Of a stretch of DNA of 64,000 bases, positions 53,626 to 64,000 are shown piece by piece; position 1 is the first letter of the stretch; the number at the start of each line of letters is the position of its first letter. The notes under the pieces are model-generated. The model saw only the letters and a program-made list of their open reading frames with translations. It ran no database searches and was not told the DNA's origin. Both the position numbers and the translations under genes were made by a program. The DNA comes from Pyrenula massariospora (Eukaryota > Ascomycota > Eurotiomycetes > Pyrenulales > Pyrenulaceae). The DNA lies in NCBI GenBank assembly GCA_021030905.1, contig JAGFMI010000011.1, positions 806,001-870,000 of the forward strand. The letters run 5' to 3'.

Positions 53626-54888
53626 TCAAACATTCTCCCTATGCCCCCTCTCCTCTCCCGCAGCATCCTCACCTTTCTCCCCCTCGCCCTCCCCAGCCTC
53701 CTTCCCAACCCACCTCCTAAAAACCGGCGTCATCAAACTCCCCCCCAAAATCTGCAACCCCTGATAAACCACCATCGGGATCAGCACCTCGCTCTCCACC
53801 CTCGCGTCCAACCCCACAAAAATGGTCTGCACGACCGGAATCCCCATGGCCGGCGTCTTGGCGGGCACGCAGTACGCGGCGGCGACGACGTCTTTGCGCG
53901 GCAGCCAGAGGACGGCGGTGGCGAGGGTGAGCGCGAGGTAGAGGAGGAAGAGGGCGAGGGAGACGAAGACGATAAACAGAAGATTCGAGGGGGGCGGGGT
54001 GGTGAAGGCGCGGGAGGCAAAGGCGGAGTCGTAGGCGGACCAGAGGATGAGGACGAGGGAGAGGGAGGGGAGCTTGTTGAGCCAGGGGTGGCGGCGGAAG
54101 AGTGTGGTGATGTGGGATGGGAAGGCGTTCTGGACAACCTGCCCTGCAGCAAGGGGGAGGAAGAGCGACAGCCCCAGCTGCAGAAAGACGCGGCGGTAGA
54201 CGCCCGTGAAGCTCCCCGTCGCGGCGGGGGGCAGGATGGCGGTGTAGTGCGCGCCGGTGCTGGTGTACATCTTGACCAGGGCCGGGGTGAGGAAGGGGCC
54301 GAGGAAGTTACCGAGCGTGGATTCGGCGACGGTGAGGGCCTGGTTGCCGTGGGCCTGGCGCGTCATGACCACATTGCTGGAGATGGTGGTGGGGACGCAG
54401 CCCATGAAGATGAGGCCGATGAGGAGGCCCGGCGCCATGAAGGAGGGGTTGGTGGCGCAGGCGCTGACGATGGCGAAGATGGTGGAGCTGGTCATGAGGA
54501 AGCAGAGGGATTGGACGTAGAGGTGGATTTTCCATTTCGAGTAGTTGGCGAGGAGGGCGCGGGTGGGGAGGGTGAGGCCGGTGATGAGGAAGATGATGCT
54601 GACGCAGAGGTAGGTTACGATTGTCTCTTTGGCGTGCTGATGGCGGGAAGGGACTTGGACTTGGGAGGCTATGATGACGCCGAGGCTGACGGCGAGAAGG
54701 AACCATTGGTCGAGGAGATACCATTTGATGGCGGAGAAGGTGCGGTGGAGGGCGGAGCGGGAAGGAGGGACCGACTGTGGCTGTCCATCGTCGTTGCCAT
54801 GTTGGTGGATGGCGGATTGGGAAGGAGAGACCGGCTGTTTTGGGCCATCGTTCGACTGTCCATCGCAGTTGCTGTTTTCCTCCGACAT
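53626..54888 (-). CDS. SLC10A7/RCH1-like (bile acid:Na symporter fold) membrane protein
   Basis: An intronless frame of 420 residues with about ten hydrophobic helices after a polar 45-residue N-terminus. Characteristic blocks are KWYLLDQWFLLAVSLGVIIAS, ITGLTLPTRALLA, IFMGCVPTTISSNVVMTRQA (the crossing-helix motif of the fold), ESTLGNFLGPFLTPALV and CVPAKTPAMGIPVVQTIF. These match the SBF-like group containing human SLC10A7 and yeast/Candida RCH1, linked to calcium homeostasis and glycosylation. A Glu/Gly-rich C-terminal tail is cytosolic. The antisense strand has a longer open frame of 440 codons, which is compositional. Confidence 0.92.
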   Translation of the reverse strand: MSEENSNCDGQSNDGPKQPVSPSQSAIHQHGNDDGQPQSVPPSRSALHRTFSAIKWYLLDQWFLLAVSLGVIIASQVQVPSRHQHAKETIVTYLCVSIIFLITGLTLPTRALLANYSKWKIHLYVQSLCFLMTSSTIFAIVSACATNPSFMAPGLLIGLIFMGCVPTTISSNVVMTRQAHGNQALTVAESTLGNFLGPFLTPALVKMYTSTGAHYTAILPPAATGSFTGVYRRVFLQLGLSLFLPLAAGQVVQNAFPSHITTLFRRHPWLNKLPSLSLVLILWSAYDSAFASRAFTTPPPSNLLFIVFVSLALFLLYLALTLATAVLWLPRKDVVAAAYCVPAKTPAMGIPVVQTIFVGLDARVESEVLIPMVVYQGLQILGGSLMTPVFRRWVGKEAGEGEGEKGEDAAGEERGHRENV

Positions 54889-55650
54889 AATCCAACACCA
54901 AAAGTCACGGGATCGGGGTTGGACGAATCTTCAATCGATGGCATGTTCATTGCCCAACCTTAGCATCAGGGGCGTAGAAAAAAGAGCTTCGGAAAACCTC
55001 AATCGAACTCGGTTGAATCAGTGTCTCAACAGTCGAAAGTCGCCTACCTATTTGAGTATTGTTTTACGCTCGAGACAGATGCAAGGGCCCGCACATTTTC
55101 TATCTTCATCCAGGTCGGCAAACGTCATGCCGAAAGCGGCAGCGACAATCGGTCCGCAATTCAGACGCTAGAAAATTCACTGTGGCACCTGCTCATGTCT
55201 TCATTCCGAAAGCTTTAGGATTGAGAATCAGAGCAAAAGAAAAATTCTCGACGTTTTAGATAGCTCGTCCAATTCGGTATTTTTGATGATAATAATTGAC
55301 TTATCCGGCTGGCAATATTATAATTTCTGCCCTTGTGAGCGCGGAAAGTGGCTAAACTTGGCAGGACAGGGGTCTTGGAATTTACTCTATCTAGCCCTCC
55401 ATCTCCTACAATATCAAAGCTGTAACCTTTGCGTTTATTTTACTTTTTGATTTTTGATTTTTGCTGAACGCTATGCATCAACGTTTCCAACGTGACCCAT
55501 CCATCTCCGTCGCGTAACAGTTGTTGGGCAGGTGTGCAGAAGGGTTCATGAATGAGATTTGGAATTATCTAATGCAGCAGGGCTGTCCAGCGATCAAGGT
55601 TGGTTGATCGGTTGGTTGTTCCACCACATCCCATCCCATCAATTGACCAA
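54889..55650. other. Intergenic, nothing recognised
   Basis: This lies between the SBF-like gene and the 3' end of the RGS-LOV gene. Overlapping 65-codon frames at 55021-55259 have no motif. Confidence 0.45.
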
Positions 55651-58593
55651 TCAATCCACGCTATACGGACTCCGGCACGGCCAGTCGCTCTCCCCACCCG
55701 GACTCTGCAAGCCCTTTACATCTGACTGCCGTGGCGAGCGTGCGGAGAGATAATCCGTCGCGAACACGGAGGCTCGCTGGGGGTGTTGCTGGAGCGGGTG
55801 GTTTTTGCTTTCCTCGTCATCTACAGAGGGAGACTGGGGTGGAGAGCGGGACTTGGGGTAGGAGGGCCTTGTTGGAGTTTGCTCGTCATCCTCGTCGTGA
55901 GGGTCGAGGAGGCTTCTTCGGGGTTGTTGGTGAGGTGGCGGGGTTCTAGCGGTGGGTGATGTGGAGCCATTCGGAGACGCGCTGCTCTGATTCGCTGGTT
56001 TTAGGGTGTCAGTGCTGGTGACGGGCTCGTGGAGATCTATAGGTTTGGTGTAGGTGTTGGCATCTTCGGCGTCGGAGAAGATCTCTTGCTTTGAGGAGCT
56101 GAGAGAGGGGGAGGTGGAGGTTGATGATGAGGGGGGACCGGGGGGTGACCTGTGAGCGTGTTCTTGTTCTTGTTCCTGTGTGGAGCGCTGTGGAGGGCGG
56201 GAGTTTGCAAAGTCTTCGCCGTAGCCGCTGTCTGTGGGGCGGTGCTTGGGTTGAGCGTTGACGGATGGGAAGGGTCTCGGTGGGTCCTGTGCTTGTGTAT
56301 CTTCTCCGCGCTGAGACTGAGTATTAAGGTCGAACTCTGAGATTTGCTTTGGTTTGATGGGTAGGTCTTCTTTCTGGACCTGCTGTTCCGCTTCTTGTTC
56401 GACTTTTGAACTCATTTCCGCCTGCTTGGAAGAGCCTGCGACGCGCTCAAGCTGTCCCGCCCCTCCAACCTTGTCGACAAGAACAACCATCCATACACCC
56501 ACCCTTTCCTCAGAGTCGAGTAACGGTGTGGCTGAGATCCAGCACGGTCGACCCAACCTCTCCGGTGCATCATCTGTCTTCCTGCCCCATTTTTCCGAAA
56601 CAGTCCCCTCTCTCTTTCCGCCCTTTGGCATCAGCGCTACCTTCCCCGTGACTGGTGTCCCCGTCTCGAGTGACTCCCTTAGTCCAGTTAGAGTAGCTGG
56701 TGGAGCAGCAACGTGAGATAAAAATGGTCGCTGCTGTAGCTGGGCCATCTTTCTGACTGCTTGGGAGACAAATACAATCCTTAAGGAGGGATACGGTCGA
56801 ACGAGAAGGTATTTCTGGTAGATCCCTGGTAGCGTTCCCGAGACCCTATCCTCGGCCAGTTTCCAATCAGAGTTATTCTTGTCATTTTGCTCGGCCGTGT
56901 CATCAGCATCGGTTGAATCCTCTTCGTCATCGTCGTGTAGCACCCTCCTCCCCATCCTTGGTCGCTCGGTGCTACCGACACTACCATCACGTAGATTTTC
57001 TCGATCTAGAGAATTGCTGCGGCTGTTACTCTGCACCACAGCACTCTCCTCCAGGTCAAACGTCAAGCTCAGATCGCGAAGCTTAGCCAGGGCTTCTTTC
57101 TTCTTGTCCGAACTTCCTGTCCGGCCCCTTTCCCTCTCCATCTCCCTCCTTACTAAGAATCTTTCAAAACCTTCGATACCTCTTCCGCCCTCAACTAGGC
57201 GCGTAGCATCCACCTGCGCCCCTAGGTAATATCTGACTTTTCCCTGATCATCATGTAGCGGCGCTAGCATAAGCACATTAACAAATGGTGTCCCATCCCT
57301 CCGGTAATTCAACAATGTCTCGCTAATCTCCTTTCCGTCATTTATCGCCTCCCTCAATCTCGTTACGCTCTCCCGACTCGTCCTTGTACCTTGCAGGAAG
57401 CGGCAGTTATGTCCGAGCACTGCATCCTTGTCGTACTTTGTCAACCGATAGAATTCTTCGGATGAGTATATAATTGGATTGTCAGGCTGCGTGGGGTCGG
57501 TGATGCAGAAGACTTCGCTCAAGCCGCCGACAAGGTCTTTGGTAAGAGCGGTCGAGCGATTGGTTATCTCAGCCGCGAGGCAGGATGTGGAGGTTTTGAC
57601 GAGAGAGTATGTTACCCACGCGGGGAGAGCGTCAGAGAGGAGTTTATTGAACGCATCGTTCGACGAATCGCGGAATGTCGATGAGATTTCAGCCGCTGGA
57701 GGCGAGGAGGTGGGATTGGGCAAAGTGGCGGCGACGGCGTTGGCGTATTCGATGGCTTTAAGGACTTTGCGAGTTTCGATGAATTGCGGGACGAGGGGAG
57801 AAGCATCGGGTTTGTAGCGGTTTAGAAACGAGGTGAAACGAGCGAGGAGACGGGGGTCTGTGGTTAGGGTGGAGAGGTAGCCTTCGGAGAAGAGAAGTTC
57901 AGAGAGAGTTTCGACTGGCGTGGAACGGGGCTTTGGCTGGAAGCGGGCAGGGCGAAGGTCGTAGTCTGATTCTCCGGAGTCGGAAGAAGGTTCGCCCTTA
58001 GAGGGAGACATCGAATCTTCTTGAGTTTCTAAGCCGTTTAGCGGCGGCTCTGTGGTGGAAGGTGATGCTAAATCTTGAGTATCGTGATCGGGTGACAGTG
58101 GTTTCGGGTTGATAGCGTCCTCCTGCTGTGCACTAGGCTCTTGAGATGAGTCGGCGGCGACTTCAAGAGGTTCCGAATCTTCAAATAAGTTCTCGTCGTT
58201 GACCCTGGGCTCTGATTGAGATTCTAAGGCAGGTTCCACTAGCTTTCCGTTCCTCAGTGCCGACTTGGTCACTTTCCCCTCCCCACTACCACCAGCCTTA
58301 CTTGTCTGCTCACTTCTAGGAGGTCCTGCCTCTACGTCTGTAGCAAACCTTGCCTTCTTACCTGCGCCCGAAGGATCAGAACGCCTGTTGCTAATTCGAT
58401 GTACAGGCAGAGTACCAGGTACTTTGTTAAGATTTAACCTAGCGGGGGGCTGTCGGCGCTCTTCGTCTTGATTTGAATTCGAATTTCGTTCTCGTTCTTT
58501 GGTAGGAAATCTTTTACTCAGATTCTGCTTGGAACGGCCGGATCTGAAACGCAAGTTTTGCTTGATCCGCTCAAAATCCATGACGTCTTCCAA
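55651..58593 (-). CDS. RGS-LOV photoreceptor-like signalling protein
   Basis: An intronless 980-residue frame. A basic N-terminus (1-50) and an acidic disordered part (to about 220) precede an RGS-like helical domain (about 227-345, TLSELLFSEGYLSTLTTDPR, FTSFLNRY, LPAWVTYSL). A LOV domain follows at about 355-468. Its flavin loop GHNCRFLQG holds the photoactive Cys at residue 397, with NYRRDGTPFVNVLMLAPLHD and YYLGAQVDAT behind it. A linker with helical potential and a second PAS-like segment (about 590-725, YQKYLLVRPYPSLRIVFVSQ) come next, then a long Pro/Ser/Gln-rich tail. RGS-LOV proteins of ascomycetes, such as BcLOV4 of Botrytis, bind FMN and can move to membranes in blue light. Retention of Cys and the flanking Asn-Arg suggests light activity. 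The start at 58581 (MDFERIKQ) is equally possible. Confidence 0.9.
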   Translation of the reverse strand: MEDVMDFERIKQNLRFRSGRSKQNLSKRFPTKERERNSNSNQDEERRQPPARLNLNKVPGTLPVHRISNRRSDPSGAGKKARFATDVEAGPPRSEQTSKAGGSGEGKVTKSALRNGKLVEPALESQSEPRVNDENLFEDSEPLEVAADSSQEPSAQQEDAINPKPLSPDHDTQDLASPSTTEPPLNGLETQEDSMSPSKGEPSSDSGESDYDLRPARFQPKPRSTPVETLSELLFSEGYLSTLTTDPRLLARFTSFLNRYKPDASPLVPQFIETRKVLKAIEYANAVAATLPNPTSSPPAAEISSTFRDSSNDAFNKLLSDALPAWVTYSLVKTSTSCLAAEITNRSTALTKDLVGGLSEVFCITDPTQPDNPIIYSSEEFYRLTKYDKDAVLGHNCRFLQGTRTSRESVTRLREAINDGKEISETLLNYRRDGTPFVNVLMLAPLHDDQGKVRYYLGAQVDATRLVEGGRGIEGFERFLVRREMERERGRTGSSDKKKEALAKLRDLSLTFDLEESAVVQSNSRSNSLDRENLRDGSVGSTERPRMGRRVLHDDDEEDSTDADDTAEQNDKNNSDWKLAEDRVSGTLPGIYQKYLLVRPYPSLRIVFVSQAVRKMAQLQQRPFLSHVAAPPATLTGLRESLETGTPVTGKVALMPKGGKREGTVSEKWGRKTDDAPERLGRPCWISATPLLDSEERVGVWMVVLVDKVGGAGQLERVAGSSKQAEMSSKVEQEAEQQVQKEDLPIKPKQISEFDLNTQSQRGEDTQAQDPPRPFPSVNAQPKHRPTDSGYGEDFANSRPPQRSTQEQEQEHAHRSPPGPPSSSTSTSPSLSSSKQEIFSDAEDANTYTKPIDLHEPVTSTDTLKPANQSSASPNGSTSPTARTPPPHQQPRRSLLDPHDEDDEQTPTRPSYPKSRSPPQSPSVDDEESKNHPLQQHPQRASVFATDYLSARSPRQSDVKGLQSPGGESDWPCRSPYSVD

Positions 58594-58980
58594 AGGTGAC
58601 GGCTGATGGACTTATGGTCAAGGCCGGTTTGGAGCATTCATCTTCAAGTCTCTCGAAATATCCGACATAATTCCAGAAATCGGAGATTGAAGTTTCTAGT
58701 GGCCAGAATCTTTATTAGAGGTTTATTTCAAGGTCAGAGGGGGAACTTGAAAGTCATGATCTAAAGCAAGCCATGATCGTCATCGCTAGAAGTCGGCGCG
58801 CTTTCCCGATGAAGCAAACAGCTTGGCGTTGGCCACAAGGCACGGGACATCATTGGCCGAACCCCCTTGAAGTTGTGCATGGAGCTAAGATCTTGCAGTA
58901 TTTTTTTTCTGTATCATTGCAAAGGTCATCACAAACTGCCAGACTTTGTGGAATGTAAGAATTTGAACCATAACCGGTGT
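58594..58980. other. Intergenic, nothing recognised
   Basis: Promoter side of the RGS-LOV gene and the 3' flank of the paraoxonase-like gene. One 61-codon frame has no motif. Confidence 0.45.
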
Positions 58981-60324
58981 CTACAGCTCCACCTTAACAG
59001 CCACCACTCCATTGGCTAGAACTCCACTGACAAAAAGCCATTGCTCCCGGTCCACATCCTTGATCACAGCAACTGTAGCAGTCCTGAGCACATTGCCAAT
59101 ATCTTGGAATATCACTTTCCTCTCACTCGCTAACACTGTGCCATTCGCCGCCCTTGGAACAAAGCTCACAACTGGCGGATCCCAAGCTCCGGCTCCTGGC
59201 GGGATATACTTCCTCACTTTCGCGGCCAGGTCAATAGCACGTAGTAATCCTGCAATCACATATCCTGACACCTTGCCTGAGGAGTAATAGCTAGGATTAT
59301 CGATCGTGTGCGGTAAGCTGGTCCGGTCGACAACTCTGATGCCTCTCCCTTCCTTCTGCAGCGTAGATTCTAGCCGAGTCATTACTCCACCGCTCGCATC
59401 GTTGAGAATGATTTCATCTGGAGATGCGCCTCGGCTTAGTCCATTTGGATTATGCTCATGGTCGAGGGCGACTTCAGCGGTCACGCCTTCGTCGCCTGAT
59501 CCAGAGCCGGAAAAGGTGACGTGCATGACATCACTCCAGCGCGCCTGAGCGAAAATATCCTCCGCATCACGCTTAACACCGTCACGGTAGTGGTGATCGT
59601 TGGTGACATAGAAGCTACGGGGACCAGTGGCGACGATATCATTCGGAGTACGGATCAGGGGATGGGTGATGGAGCGGATATGCAGGGCATAGGTGCTGTT
59701 CAGAGGGTGGTGGAAGACCTCAATGCGGGAGCGTGCTTTTGGCGTGTTTGAGTTAACGTTTGGGAGAGGAGCATAGGTAGTTTGGTCATAGAAGTCTGGA
59801 TTCGGGAGATGATTCACCGCAAAGATGTAGGCGGCTGCCGCAGGATCGGTAGGGTCGGGGATTACGTCAATGCCGTGCGTCACAAACCCCGGAGAGGAGA
59901 AATCTTCGAGAGTGAGGGTTTGAGTTTTAAAGGTTTTGGGATCAATGGTCACCAGGCGGCCGCCGGCGACAGCTGTCGGGTCGTCGAAATTGCCAAGCGC
60001 AGGAAACCATCGAATATGCTCCTGCGGCCGAGCGGGGTCCTGGCAAGCTGCAAAAAGGAGAGGAGAGGTCGATAGGGTATGAATGTCCTCGCATTGGACC
60101 GCATCGGAGATAATGCGTAGGCTGGATGGGTCGGACCCGTGGATGTTTTCAATTGAGGAGGCGGGGCGAGTGATTCCGAACTGCTCGAGACGGGCTTTGG
60201 TCGGCTGGTAAAGAAAGGAGGAGAGGCCGATGAGGGCGGCGGGGATTAGGAGGAGTGCTGCCATGAACGAAGCAGATAACTCAAAAAGGCTCCCACGAAG
60301 AAACAGGGAACAATAACTGTGCAA
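58981..60324 (-). CDS. Paraoxonase/arylesterase-like six-bladed propeller protein
   Basis: An intronless frame of 447 residues. From the internal ATG at 60264 (MAALLLIPAALIGLSSFL), a signal anchor precedes the propeller, and that start is preferred. Motifs in order are FVTHGIDVIPD (the PON-type His block), RTPNDIVATGPRSFYVTNDHHY (the calcium-binding Asn residues of paraoxonases) and SPDEIILND. The C-terminal block is VLRTATVAVIKDVDREQWLFVSG. In animals such enzymes hydrolyse lactones and esters. Fungal homologues are anchored or secreted and little studied. The His and both Asn blocks are intact, so an active calcium-dependent lactonase is likely. Confidence 0.88.
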   Translation of the reverse strand: MHSYCSLFLRGSLFELSASFMAALLLIPAALIGLSSFLYQPTKARLEQFGITRPASSIENIHGSDPSSLRIISDAVQCEDIHTLSTSPLLFAACQDPARPQEHIRWFPALGNFDDPTAVAGGRLVTIDPKTFKTQTLTLEDFSSPGFVTHGIDVIPDPTDPAAAAYIFAVNHLPNPDFYDQTTYAPLPNVNSNTPKARSRIEVFHHPLNSTYALHIRSITHPLIRTPNDIVATGPRSFYVTNDHHYRDGVKRDAEDIFAQARWSDVMHVTFSGSGSGDEGVTAEVALDHEHNPNGLSRGASPDEIILNDASGGVMTRLESTLQKEGRGIRVVDRTSLPHTIDNPSYYSSGKVSGYVIAGLLRAIDLAAKVRKYIPPGAGAWDPPVVSFVPRAANGTVLASERKVIFQDIGNVLRTATVAVIKDVDREQWLFVSGVLANGVVAVKVEL

Positions 60325-61115
60325 AGAGAGAACTTTACGATTCGATGACGTGAAGGACAGAGCTCACTTAAGTTTGAGGAAGTGTTTCAAGCAAACGCAC
60401 AACCCACCTTTCCCAACCACAATCAACGGCCCGGACATTTATGCTCAAGTAGTGCCATGAGTAGCTCAACTCATCAGACGCCGTCGGACCATTTCTGGCC
60501 CCGCACACGACTACAAAGATTGCCGAGCTGAATTCTTGTTCCATATTCTCGCGGGGCAACTTATGCTGTTGGAAAAGATCAGAGGCTTGCAAGATTTAAC
60601 TTCAAGATCTCCTAGGCGGTAGCTGCATGTGCTAGGCTCTGGAGTACGTGGTAATGACGCACAGATTTGACGACAATCAGATTCAATCATAACAGCAGTT
60701 CTGGATAAAGTGTACTGATTCGCGATGCATCTATCTAGTCACCATGAGTCTCTTTGCTTGTGACTGAACGTCTATCATTGTCATTTTGGAGATGGTAAAG
60801 CAATCATATCTATAAATTGGCACTTTCTCTGGTAGCGTTTCTCAAAACACTCTACGACGGCGGCTGGCTGCGGTCACGAAGGAATGCATCGTGAATAATT
60901 TTTATTATTTTCAAATATAGTTGATGCAAAACAACTCCGCTCATAGCCCCAGAGTTGGAAGAAAGCCCATCGCAATGCTGATCCTCGCTGTGTTTGGTAG
61001 ATATCGTAATGAAGCTCCACGATCACTCAAATATTTTCGGCCCCGGTCCTTCATTGAAACATAAGGCGTACTCAAAGGTCATTTGAAGTTGTTACAGTCG
61101 TTGCTCAGGTCCAAC
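60325..61115. other. Intergenic, nothing recognised
   Basis: AT-rich, with no open frame showing a motif. Promoter of the paraoxonase-like gene at the left. Confidence 0.45.
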
Positions 61116-61397
61116 CTATTCGCTTCCCCTCGAGTCTGTGCTTGAGATGCTATCTGACTTGGACAGGGACGCCTGAGCATCAACAGCGTTATCGCTACTC
61201 GATCTGCGCCGCGAACTTTTCGTTGCTGCGGCCATTTGTCTCTTGGTGTGCTCGTGCATGATCCTTGAGTAGCTGCTCATTGCTGAGACTGGATCTGCCT
61301 CGAAATCATTGTTGAACTCAGAGGCAAATTGCATTTGGGCGGGAGTGACATTTGAGATGTCGGAGGTGTCGTAAACGGAGGCTCCGGCGTCGGCCAT
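61116..61397 (-). CDS. Small conserved-looking hydrophilic protein (unknown)
   Basis: From the ATG at 61397 the product is 93 residues: MADAGASVYDTSDISNVTPA, then a helical middle with QFASEFNNDFEADP and SSYSRIMHEHTKRQMAAATK, an RRRSSS patch and an acidic Ser-rich end. No transmembrane segment or catalytic motif is present. The R-R-R-S-S-S patch is a possible phosphorylation site. The frame is open further upstream to 61565, but that part is of different, less protein-like composition. I recognise no named family; the ordered composition suggests a real fungal protein. Confidence 0.65.
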   Translation of the reverse strand: MADAGASVYDTSDISNVTPAQMQFASEFNNDFEADPVSAMSSYSRIMHEHTKRQMAAATKSSRRRSSSDNAVDAQASLSKSDSISSTDSRGSE

Positions 61398-64000
61398 GGG
61401 AGACAACAGTGAGTTGTTGTGGCTGGAGTATTCGAGGAGGGGAATAATCAAAGACAATGTTAGGGATCTGGCTGGTGATTCGAAGAGGTTTGGTATGGAG
61501 CCTTTAGTGACTTTCAAGTGTTTGAATATGTGAAATGGAGTGGAGGAAGATATGCGTAGCGACAATGTGCAAACTGCAGATTTTTTCGAGATTGGTGAAG
61601 AGCATCAACAGATGGGGCTCTGCTCAGGCTGTTATACTTTCCTTTTCCCGGACGCATATGCGGCGGGATGAGCTTTACGCCCCGTAGTGGGCCTTCTCTG
61701 ACCTCACTTAGGGTCCAGCGGATGATAGAGATGCATCATAGCATCCATGCGTCACGCCTCTTGACTATCTTCCCGCGCTCTTGGCCAGCGTATGTTCTCA
61801 AGCTCTGACCAATCGAGGGTTGCGTTGAGCGGATAGTGGATGTGGGATGCGTCCGATCCCAGACTCTTTCAGACTAGAATGCATATCGAACGGATTTGAT
61901 TCGTGGACAATGAGGTCAAAGGCCCAAAGATAGGTGGGGCGACCTAACATCGTAGTTGGACCCTGCCGATCATGTCTAGCTTGGCGCATTTTGGTTGCCA
62001 CCAACACCAAGCCAACAAGTTCTCTACTCTGTTCAGGCGAAGGCTACCTTTTGCACCCGGTAACATAGATGGACTGTTTAATTATTCTGTTTTAGACGTG
62101 ATCCATATATGCCAAGAGAGCTGACTTCTCAGCTAGATATTTTAATCAGAACTATTTTTTGGCGTTCGACTATTTGACCATGATGACATCATGCTCCATC
62201 AGGAATGCTTAAACTATCGATCTCTCGATCTATCGACTTAAGCTACGCGCCTGCTACGAGGCTAGTGGTGAGCGTCGCCAATATCTGGTGAGGTGGCAGG
62301 ACAATCGGTTGGAGGACCTACAACCAAGCAACATTACACGAGAAAAATTGGGCCTTCAGCGATCCTATATCATCCTCTCCGCAAGGTGATGTCAACCTGG
62401 CAAATCATCTCTGGGGGGGGGTCGTCTGCCGTGACCCGCAATGCGTCTCGCGCAGCATGCGATACTATTCTGCGATCCCTGCTGCTATCGGACCTTGACA
62501 GTAGAGCGGCGTGTCGCGGGGTCGACGTATCGGGTGCGCGATAGTGGCGGGCGCTGATAATGCTCGAGTAAGCCCCTCAAGCAAAGTGCGAGCCTATGGT
62601 TTCTTTTCTTCCTGAATATCGGCGTGAATTGTTTACTCCACGATGTTCTTCCGGACGACCTCGGTCCACCACAAAGAAGATAGGTGAAGAGTCGAAGGTA
62701 AATGTCGTTTTTTCAGGATCCCTGCTCGTGTATCCGCGTGACTCGATGGTCTTTCGATAATTGTGTAGATTATCCGGGGTTCCTAGAGTACATTTGAATA
62801 TCAAGGGCTTCACACCACCCGGTCATTGCACTACCAGTGAAACCTGCACAGACCGCTCTCCCTGCACGGTTCAGGGCTATTTTTCTTCTTGCAAAATTAA
62901 AAGGGTTGTAATGTAGTGGCATTCAGAATTTATCTTCCACAAGAGAGCAGTATTGGAAACAACGAACAGCCGCAGCTCCAGTTCACCAAAGTAATATCAC
63001 TACATGTAAGTTTTCAACGAAGGTATCGAGGTAGCCTTGGTTAGACAAGGAGTCGAATTATTTCTTCATCGTCCAGGATGGAGTGAAGCATGGGTGAACT
63101 GCTCCGCCGCCCTTGATTCGGCATCAGACTTTCTTCCGCTGGTGGGAGGTATCCATCCCTTATTGGTCTTTCAAGGCCACCATTGAGTAGATTGTCGTAT
63201 TACATGCATTTTTGTATCTGGAGTACAATCGAGCACTCCATAAAAGCTCGACGCTGGAGCTCGGCAAAGACGGAGAGACGATGCCATATAAAGATACACA
63301 GTACGGACGTGAAAGTTCAAAATAAGTAGCTTGAAGGACATATTAAAGAACCATTACGGAGCTGAGGAGAGGCAAAGAAGCTTTATCACAGGTTCTTCGA
63401 GTGCTGGGACTATCTGCGCAGGAGCAGACTACCACCTCAAGTAACTTAGATATCCCGACAACCCTCGACGCGTCCAGGTTGGGAAGTTTTGACAGGGTTA
63501 TGGCAGATAAATGATGCTTCAAGCGACAAAGCAGAAATGGATATAAAGTAATGATCATAGAGTTTTCCATCAATGCTGATCGAGGCTGGCAATCAGAAGC
63601 CGTGGCGCATCCAATAGCCAGTAATGGCGCCCGTCCAGCCAATAATAGAATGCACCAGGACTTCTGACAGCCGGCATCGGGTAAAGTCAAATAATAACCA
63701 TACTTGATTTAGGGGCTAATAGATACCCAAGGTTAAAGCATCTTGTCCAAGTACACGAGGGATGGAAATGGTTCGGCATGGCCGGGTCAGCATCAATAAT
63801 TTTCTTGAACCCGGAATATTCAGGAACAGGAAGTCAGCGGCGAGGAAGACGTTTTTCCGATGCATAGAGGATGGCAGAAGAACCTCAGCGCGTCTCTGCC
63901 TGCATCAAATGAAACGTTGGCGCAGGTCGGTGTCAAGCCGAAGTTTCCCGGCACGCATCCGCAGCTGACCCTTTGCCGCTTCATTTTCTATTTTCGCGAC
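61398..64000. other. Gene-poor end of window
   Basis: No gene can be supported over 2.6 kb. Frames at 62293-62544, 62577-62813 and 63343-63690 lack motifs and splice-supported extension. A short segment near 62262-62380 (RQYLVRWQDNRLEDLQPSNI) has a chromodomain-like flavour seen in retroelement relics but is too short to call. Confidence 0.45.

Noticed and set aside
53641-54963. A 440-codon open frame on the plus strand
   Set aside because: It lies wholly antisense to the SLC10A7/RCH1-like gene. Its product is a Gly/Glu/Asp-rich low-complexity string with no motif, caused by the GC skew of the real gene.
62262-62380. A chromodomain-like snippet (QYLVRWQDN) near the right end
   Set aside because: Too short and without flanking integrase or other retroelement blocks; it could be chance.
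63343-63690. A 115-codon minus frame
   Set aside because: No motif, mixed composition and no intron-supported extension; not distinguishable from chance.
1-64000. CRISPR arrays, tRNA and rRNA genes, bacterial-type operons
   Set aside because: None seen. Intron-bearing genes show this is fungal nuclear DNA, and reading by eye for tRNA B-box-like motifs found no cloverleaf; a dedicated tRNA scan would be needed to be certain.

Overview
The window is nuclear DNA of a filamentous ascomycete (Pezizomycotina). The genes are monocistronic and on both strands, with 48-130 nt introns that carry GT...AG ends and CTRAY-like branch points. Contents typical of the group include NACHT/STAND and HET-type genes, several P450s, DHA-type MFS transporters, an RGS-LOV photoreceptor and a point-mutated LINE relic. 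The order or genus cannot be fixed from the sequence alone. All exon joins given here were worked out by hand from splice sites, phase and family motifs. No tRNA or rRNA gene was recognised.

Layout. 0-9.6 kb is relic-rich: a degenerate short repeat, one intact multi-pass membrane protein, a Tad-type LINE fragment with stops, a HET-domain stub, a frame-broken relic and a decayed trypsin-like (PA clan) gene that has lost its catalytic His and Ser. 9.9-16.2 kb carries GAR transformylase (ADE8), a P450, a Ca3427/NMT1-like binding protein and a zinc alcohol/formaldehyde dehydrogenase-like enzyme. 16.4-25.7 kb looks like a small tailoring cluster: MFS exporter, ERG26/3-beta-HSD-like dehydrogenase and two P450s, with a repeated CACGTGGGT element between the genes and no backbone synthase in view. 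26.7-30.2 kb has a membrane-anchored hemerythrin and an F-box/2EXR-like protein.

The most unusual locus is at 31.5-35.7 kb. It is one eight-exon reading frame of 1,275 residues that joins an N-terminal alpha/beta-hydrolase (CHSMGG), a central NACHT P-loop NTPase and a C-terminal subtilisin-like (S8) domain, with no WD40, ankyrin or TPR array visible. It looks like an NLR-type (STAND) sensor carrying a potential hydrolase effector at each end.

36.9-40.9 kb is a divergent pair, an MFS transporter and a salicylate-hydroxylase-like flavin monooxygenase; the latter's first coding exon appears to be the ATG alone. 42.4-44.8 kb is a second large membrane/ectodomain protein. 46.6-61.4 kb is mostly housekeeping: a mitochondrial FLILHELTA-type protein, nucleoside diphosphate kinase, glucosidase II alpha (GH31), a PQ-loop protein, an SLC10A7/RCH1-like transporter, an RGS-LOV protein, a paraoxonase-like protein and a small conserved-looking protein. 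The last 2.6 kb shows no supportable gene.
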